DNA from: Pelagibius sp. Alg239-R121
GTDB lineage: Bacteria; Pseudomonadota; Alphaproteobacteria; Kiloniellales; Kiloniellaceae
Length of the DNA: 64,000 nt
Assembly (NCBI RefSeq): GCF_947331435.1
Contig: NZ_CAMZOF010000004.1
Span: 1-64,000 of the forward strand
Reading direction: 5' to 3'
Shown here: positions 60,072 to 64,000 of the stretch, piece after piece
How positions within the stretch are numbered: the stretch's first letter is position 1
How the letters are laid out: each line of letters begins with the position of its first letter
Translations under genes and position numbers: made by a program
The notes under the pieces: generated by a model
Databases searched by the model: none
The model's input: only the letters and a program-made list of their open reading frames with translations
Told to the model about the DNA's origin: nothing

Positions 60072-60755
60072 CTAAGCGGCGTTGGGTGCCTTTGGCGCTT
60101 CTGCCAAGTGGTCACGTTTGACCCAGACGCGTGCGCCTTGCCCACCTGCCGTTGCTTGAGTGCTGCTCCCCGTCGGTAACCGCAGCCAGGATTGCGGCTC
60201 AAAGCTTTCTCCGGCCTCCATAAAGGCCCCGTCGAGCACCAGAAGCTCCATGCCCTCCGCCGCGACGAGATCTACCTGAGCATCGGGCTGCCACCTTTCC
60301 AGCCAGACCTCTTCCCGGCTGTCTTGGAACAGCGGCATAACCTCGACGCCCGGTCGTTTTGGATCTGCGACGAAGGCCATTTTGTTGGTATCGATCTGGA
60401 CATGAGTCCGGTCGGCCAGATCGAACTGCCAGAGTTTGACAAAGATCGTGCAGCCAAGCGCAGAGCCGGGTGTGTGGCTGGATTCCGGCGGGTTGCGGAT
60501 GTAACTGCCCGCTGGAAAGTCACCGTGTTCGTCCTGGAATACACCGTCGAGTACGAAGAACTCCTCGCCGCCGGTATGAACGTGCGGCGAGAAGCTGCTT
60601 TCCGGAGCGTAGCGAACGATCGATGTTGCGCGCGCGACCTCGTCGCCGAGGCGGTCAAGCATCCGGCGATCGACACCGGGCATGGGCGAACTCTTCCAGG
60701 GGAGCTTGGCCGCATGCACGGCGACGCGCTGAGAGAAATCGGCATTCAGTTCCAT
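60072..60755 (-). CDS. Two-cupin ChrR-like protein
   Basis: A 227-residue protein with two cupin modules. The first is clear and metal-binding: PHVHTGGEEFFVLDGVFQDE and GSYIRNPPESSHTPGSALGC (two His, Glu, His). The second (VDLVAAEGMELLVLDGAFME to WLRLPTGSSTQ) lacks the His set. It resembles the ChrR/anti-ECF cupin family but lacks the N-terminal zinc domain and has no sigma factor nearby. The end is close to the convergent Rieske gene. It sits 15 bases downstream of the GST gene on the same strand. Confidence 0.85.
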   Translation of the reverse strand: MELNADFSQRVAVHAAKLPWKSSPMPGVDRRMLDRLGDEVARATSIVRYAPESSFSPHVHTGGEEFFVLDGVFQDEHGDFPAGSYIRNPPESSHTPGSALGCTIFVKLWQFDLADRTHVQIDTNKMAFVADPKRPGVEVMPLFQDSREEVWLERWQPDAQVDLVAAEGMELLVLDGAFMEAGESFEPQSWLRLPTGSSTQATAGGQGARVWVKRDHLAEAPKAPNAA

Positions 60756-60770
60756 GACTTCGTCCTCAAT

Positions 60771-61403
60771 TTATCCGGCAATGCTGGGCCGTTCGGCGAT
60801 GCGCTGGCGCCAGGATTTTAGATTGCTGCAATCATCCGGTACATCGATTTTCGCAAAGTCGGCGAAGGCCAGCCCGGCAAATGCCGTGATGTCAGCCATC
60901 GAGAAGCTATCACCTGCGACATAAGGTTGATCCGCCAGCTTGCTGTCGAAATAGCGCATTCCGGCTATGGCGCGCTCGCGCTGATGGTTACCCCATTCGG
61001 CACATTGATAGCCTTCAATGTCCGGGCCTAATCCGGGAGTGGCGTGATGGAAGTAAGTTGCAACTGCGTCCAGCAGGCCTGATTCAGCGCGCCTCTGCAT
61101 CATGTGAATCACGGCGCGTTCCTTCGGCGTGTTCCCGGTCAGTGATGTCTCGCCAGAAACATGATCGAGATATTCGGTAATGGCGGTGCATTCCGCGATC
61201 GTCGTGCCGTCTTCGAGCTCAAGAACCGGAACTGCACCGGAAGGGTTCTTTTTGAGGAAAGCTTCCTTTTGATGTTCGCCGCTCGGCACATCGACGGTAA
61301 CAAATTCGACTTGGTCCATAAGGCCTTTTTCCGCCAGGGCGATTCTAACTCGTGCCGGGTTCGGAAAACCCTCGAAATCATAAATCTTCATTGTCGCATC
61401 CAT
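60771..61403 (-). CDS. Glutathione S-transferase
   Basis: A 210-residue GST. The thioredoxin-like N-terminus (KIYDFEGFPNPARVRIALAE) has the NPARVRIAL motif of a Ser/Cys-independent bacterial GST class, and NPSGAVPVLELEDGTTIAEC shows the conserved cis-Pro and Glu-Ser-equivalent (AEC). The C-terminal helical domain has SMADITAFAGL. It may conjugate electrophiles such as those from glyoxal-type stress or the formaldehyde released by the adjacent Rieske pathway; this is inference. It is divergent from a TetR regulator, with two operator candidates between them. Confidence 0.9.
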   Translation of the reverse strand: MDATMKIYDFEGFPNPARVRIALAEKGLMDQVEFVTVDVPSGEHQKEAFLKKNPSGAVPVLELEDGTTIAECTAITEYLDHVSGETSLTGNTPKERAVIHMMQRRAESGLLDAVATYFHHATPGLGPDIEGYQCAEWGNHQRERAIAGMRYFDSKLADQPYVAGDSFSMADITAFAGLAFADFAKIDVPDDCSNLKSWRQRIAERPSIAG

Positions 61404-61411
61404 TCATCTAT

Positions 61412-61425
61412 CTATCAGTAGGTAG
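61412..61425. promoter_or_regulatory. TetR operator candidate CTATC-AGTA-GGTAG
   Basis: An inverted repeat with one mismatch (CTATC at 61412-61416, GGTAG at 61421-61425) just upstream of the GST start. It is the same motif as the perfect copy at 61459-61474. Confidence 0.6.
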
Positions 61426-61458
61426 ATTTATCTAACTTGCAATTCGAACGATGTCAAG

Positions 61459-61474
61459 CCTATCTAGTGATAGG
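61459..61474. promoter_or_regulatory. TetR operator candidate CCTATC-TAGT-GATAGG
   Basis: A perfect six-base inverted repeat with a four-base spacer, 24 bases before the TetR start and 48 bases centre-to-centre from the related site at 61412-61425. Two copies in one divergent promoter strongly suggest a TetR-type operator pair. Confidence 0.65.
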
Positions 61475-61497
61475 TTGAGTGACGAATTGGTGATGAC

Positions 61498-62037
61498 GTG
61501 AGTGAAACTTTTGACAAATTGATGGATGCAGCGGAGAACGGCATCCGATTGCGCGGTTACCACGCTGTCAGTTTTCGTGATCTCGCAGAGGAACTGGGCA
61601 TCAAGAGCTCCAGCGTTCACTACTATTTCCGCCAGAAAGAGGACCTGGGTCTCGCATTGGTCGAGCGATATGCCGCCCGGTTTTTTGCCGCGCTGGATAC
61701 CAAGGTCGAAAAAGCGAAAACGCCGGAAGACCGTATTCGCGCCTTTGCCGAGCTCTATCGAGAAGCTCTGACGGGTTCCGACCGGATTTGTCTTTGTGGT
61801 ATGCTGGGTGCAGAAAGCTGTGGGTTGCCGCCGACTTTGTCGAAGGCCGCTGGTGAGTTTCTGCAGGAGAATATCAACTGGGTTGCTGCTGCGCTTCCTA
61901 AAGCACTACCGTCCAAGGCGCGCCATAAGAAGGCGATGCACATCGTAGCGACATTACAAGGCGGGATGATCCTGGCGAGTAGTCTGAAAGATTATGGCAT
62001 CTATGACAATGCGGTGCAGGATTTGCTTGCAGCGTAA
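61498..62037 (+). CDS. TetR-family regulator
   Basis: A 179-residue TetR protein. The helix-turn-helix is LMDAAENGIRLRGYHAVSFR and ELGIKSSSVHYYFRQKEDLG. The C-terminal part is a ligand-binding bundle with Cys at GSDRICLCGMLGAESCG, which could allow electrophile or oxidant sensing. GTG 61498 starts the frame. It is divergent from the GST gene, with the paired operators between them, so it probably represses the GST and itself. Confidence 0.92.
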   Translation: MSETFDKLMDAAENGIRLRGYHAVSFRDLAEELGIKSSSVHYYFRQKEDLGLALVERYAARFFAALDTKVEKAKTPEDRIRAFAELYREALTGSDRICLCGMLGAESCGLPPTLSKAAGEFLQENINWVAAALPKALPSKARHKKAMHIVATLQGGMILASSLKDYGIYDNAVQDLLAA

Positions 62038-62068
62038 AATCGACTGACAAAGATCAGGTCGTACGCTG

Positions 62069-62548
62069 TCAAAAACTGAGTGGGGCGTTGTCCACGACTT
62101 CCTTCATGACGAAAAAGGTCCGCGTTTGCCGCACGCCGGGCAGGGCGATCAGCTGCTCGCCGTGCAATCGGTTGAAGTCGGCCATATCGCGCACACGGAT
62201 CTTCAGGAAATAGTCGAAGTCGCCGGCCACCAGATGGCAATCCAGAATGAAACTCAATCCTTTGATTGCGGCCTCGAAAGCGGCGAAGCTCTCCGGCGTG
62301 GAGCGGTCCAACACGACGCCGACCATAACCAGCGCTGCTCGCTCGACCTTGTGTGGGTCGACCTGAGCCCGCACAGATTGAACGTATCCGAGGTCAAACA
62401 GTCTTTGCGTTCGGCGGTGACAGGTTGCGGCGCTGGCATTGACCCGGCGCGCCAGTTCCGCGTTTCCCATGCGGCCGTCCTGCTGCAACAGGCGGAGAAT
62501 CTTCATATCCGTCCGGTCGAGGCTGTTGTCTATGGAAGATTCTTTCAT
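62069..62548 (-). CDS. acdR: Lrp/AsnC-family regulator, AcdR-like
   Basis: A 159-residue Lrp-type regulator. The helix-turn-helix is LDRTDMKILRLLQQDGRMGN and ELARRVNASAATCHRRTQRL, followed by the RAM effector domain (VGVVLDRSTPESFAAFEAAI, LKIRVRDMADFNRLHGEQLI). It is divergent from acdS, the arrangement of AcdR in other proteobacteria, where it controls ACC deaminase in response to ACC. The 143-base divergent gap holds the likely site. The gene symbol is inferred from the position. Confidence 0.85.
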   Translation of the reverse strand: MKESSIDNSLDRTDMKILRLLQQDGRMGNAELARRVNASAATCHRRTQRLFDLGYVQSVRAQVDPHKVERAALVMVGVVLDRSTPESFAAFEAAIKGLSFILDCHLVAGDFDYFLKIRVRDMADFNRLHGEQLIALPGVRQTRTFFVMKEVVDNAPLSF

Positions 62549-62691
62549 ATTTTACACTAGAATTGAGGTGGTCGGTCAGAATATCCGCAGTTTTAATTGA
62601 GATGGTGAATTTTGTTATCTAATTGTGAGAGCACATTTCGTGCCTTTTTGTCTAGCCTCTCTGTAAGGTTTTGAACAAGGAGAGACGAGAC

Positions 62692-63705
62692 ATGCTGGAA
62701 AAATTCGACCGTTATCCACTTACATTCGGTCCGACGCCGATCGAGAAACTTGAACGCCTGTCTGCACATCTGGGGGGCGGAGTGGAACTCTACGCGAAGC
62801 GCGAAGACTGTAACTCGGGCCTTGCCTTTGGAGGCAACAAGGTTCGCAAGTTGGAATACATCGTGCCGGACGCGATTGCATCGGGAGCAGATACTCTGGT
62901 GTCTATTGGTGGGGTTCAGTCAAACCACACCAGGCAGGTAGCCGCAGTTGCGGCCAAGATCGGTATGAAGTGCCGGCTGGTTCAGGAGAGCTGGGTTCCC
63001 TTCGAAGATGCCGTCTATGATCGTGTCGGCAACATTTTGATGAGCCGTGTTATGGGGGCCGAGATCGAGTTGGTCGACGAAGGCTTCGATATCGGGATTC
63101 GTGAAAGCTGGGAAAACGCCCTTGAGGATGTAAGATCGAAAGGTGGCAAGCCCTATCCCATTCCGGCCGGCGCTTCAGTTCATAAATACGGTGGTCTCGG
63201 TTTCGTCGGCTTTGCCGAGGAAGTGCGCGCGCAGGAAAAAGAGCTCGGGTTTGCTTTTGACTACATTGTCGTCTGTACCGTCACCGGATCGACCCATGCG
63301 GGAATGGTGGTCGGGTTTGCCAAAGACGGGCGCGCGGACAAAGTGATCGGTATCGATGCGTCCTGCACGCCTGATCAGACCCGTGCACAGGTGCTGGATA
63401 TCGCACAAAAGACGGCGGAACTGGTTGATCTGGGACGTGAGATCGAGGCCGAGGATGTGGTCTTGAAAACAGAATACGCCTATCCGGTATACGGTGTTCC
63501 CTCGGCGGAAACCAATGATGCCATGCGCCTTTGTGCGCGCATGGAAGGCATGATGACCGACCCGGTTTACGAAGGGAAATCGATGCAGGGCATGATCGAC
63601 CTCGTGCGCAAGGGATTCTTTCCCGCTGGATCCAAGGTGCTCTATGCGCATCTGGGCGGCGTGCCGGCCATCAACGGTTACAGCTACGTTTACCGGAACG
63701 GCTGA
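62692..63705 (+). CDS. acdS: 1-aminocyclopropane-1-carboxylate deaminase
   Basis: A 337-residue PLP enzyme that splits ACC, the ethylene precursor, to 2-oxobutyrate and ammonia. The PLP Lys is K50 ([14 protein letters not shown]). The residues that separate true ACC deaminases from D-cysteine desulphydrases are present: Y293-E294 in [11 protein letters not shown] and L321 in [12 protein letters not shown], one position short of the Pseudomonas numbering (294, 295, 322). The other active-site Tyr (Y267, YPVYGVPS) is also there. AAGGAG precedes ATG 62692. It allows use of ACC as a nitrogen source and suggests contact with plants or algae. Confidence 0.95.
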   Translation: MLEKFDRYPLTFGPTPIEKLERLSAHLGGGVELYAKREDCNSGLAFGGNKVRKLEYIVPDAIASGADTLVSIGGVQSNHTRQVAAVAAKIGMKCRLVQESWVPFEDAVYDRVGNILMSRVMGAEIELVDEGFDIGIRESWENALEDVRSKGGKPYPIPAGASVHKYGGLGFVGFAEEVRAQEKELGFAFDYIVVCTVTGSTHAGMVVGFAKDGRADKVIGIDASCTPDQTRAQVLDIAQKTAELVDLGREIEAEDVVLKTEYAYPVYGVPSAETNDAMRLCARMEGMMTDPVYEGKSMQGMIDLVRKGFFPAGSKVLYAHLGGVPAINGYSYVYRNG

Positions 63706-63970
63706 TACCCGTCCCTCCGGCACCTGCTCGGCAGTTACCATTGAACGGCACCAACTCATTTTTCGATCAAGATAACGTCATTTTGTCTTTCTGCAGAAAG
63801 GGTGCAGAACGGAGTTCAAAGCGCCTGTGGTTGGGAGCAAACTCTCTCTCAGGCGCCGCAACCCGATTTTCCATCTGTTTTGCCACCGGCTCTTTTCCGG
63901 TTGGCACGCCGCTGAACGATCGCTGACTCCTTTTGCAAACGGGAGTGCGGTCGGCGAAAGGGAGGCTCCG

Positions 63971-64000
63971 ATGAAAAAGACAATTGCTCTGTTAGCCGTT
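63971..64000 (+). CDS. Start of an exported protein, cut by the window edge
   Basis: ATG 63971 opens MKKTIALLAV, a classical signal-peptide start, and GGGAGG stands six bases before it. Only ten codons are inside the window. A binding protein of an amino-acid importer would be a common partner downstream of acdS, but nothing visible proves that. The gap 63706-63970 holds no other gene. Confidence 0.6.
   Translation, partial: MKKTIALLAV

Noticed and set aside
60072-60755. Anti-sigma factor ChrR for an ECF sigma
   Set aside because: Only the cupin part resembles ChrR. The zinc-binding N-terminal domain is missing and no ECF sigma gene is adjacent.
1-64000. CRISPR arrays, phage genes or conjugation genes
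   Set aside because: No spaced direct repeats, cas genes, integrases, phage structural genes or relaxases were found. The only tandem repeats are those in the H1-like gene.

Overview
This is chromosomal DNA of an alphaproteobacterium, most like a free-living (probably marine) member of the Rhodospirillales/Kiloniellales. That placement is inferred from gene content: two PAS_5-type PAS proteins, GcvA-type LysR, UgpC- and Pot-type ABC importers, an HPr-rel-A cluster, a GbcA-like Rieske oxygenase, and an acdR/acdS pair. I see no rRNA, convincing tRNA, CRISPR array, prophage or intact mobile element. One decayed IS481-like transposase lies at the left edge.

Layout. 1-4.8 kb: transposase remnant, then a leftward group (LysR regulator, Rieske oxygenase, glyoxalase, EutQ-like cupin) and a PEP-CTERM-like secreted protein. 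5.3-13.1 kb: SLC13 carrier, fatty acid desaturase, an XRE regulator followed by a GFA-domain protein and a PhnD-like binding protein without a signal peptide, a second PEP-CTERM-like protein, DUF983 and pentapeptide-repeat proteins. 13.3-18.6 kb: a peroxiredoxin-like protein with a palindromic operator, a 1.2 kb gene-free AT-rich stretch with two consensus DnaA boxes and several hairpins, a histone H1-like Lys/Ala repeat protein, a small coiled-coil protein and a DMT exporter. 19.1-23.8 kb: a PAS protein, then the HPr-rel-A cluster: a Tat-type exported Gly/Tyr-rich protein, a terminator, a PqqD-like protein, an HPr-kinase-like ATPase and a nucleotidyltransferase. A lone Rap1a/Tai-like protein follows.

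23.8-31.9 kb: a ribose-type sugar ABC importer, a LuxR-type response regulator with its GAF histidine kinase, and a divergent SMP-30 lactonase. Two copies of the palindrome TGCGG-N4-CCGCA flank this block and suggest one regulon. 31.9-35.6 kb: chemoreceptor, second PAS protein, cupin. 35.9-46.4 kb: an amino-sugar catabolic locus. Leftward: MurQ etherase, solute-binding protein, two permeases, Gfo/Idh dehydrogenase and ATPase. Rightward: BadF-type kinase, GntR regulator, SIS deaminase and NagA. Together they would import, phosphorylate, de-etherify, deacetylate and deaminate MurNAc/GlcNAc sugars to fructose-6-phosphate.

46.5-51.0 kb: an IsdG-type haem monooxygenase behind a Fur-like palindrome, then the envelope trio YdbH-YnbE-YdbL. 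51.1-60.0 kb: an SDR, a BetI-like TetR with its operator, a complete Pot-type importer, a trimethylamine-dehydrogenase-like flavoprotein and a GbcA-like Rieske oxygenase, probably a methylated-amine or betaine uptake and demethylation unit. 60.0-64.0 kb: two-cupin protein, glutathione S-transferase with divergent TetR and paired operators, AcdR-like Lrp regulator divergent from ACC deaminase (acdS), and the start of an exported protein cut by the window end.

The least understood system is the HPr-rel-A cluster at 20.2-23.2 kb. The most useful regulatory observations are the shared TGCGG-N4-CCGCA sites and the TetR and Fur-like palindromes.
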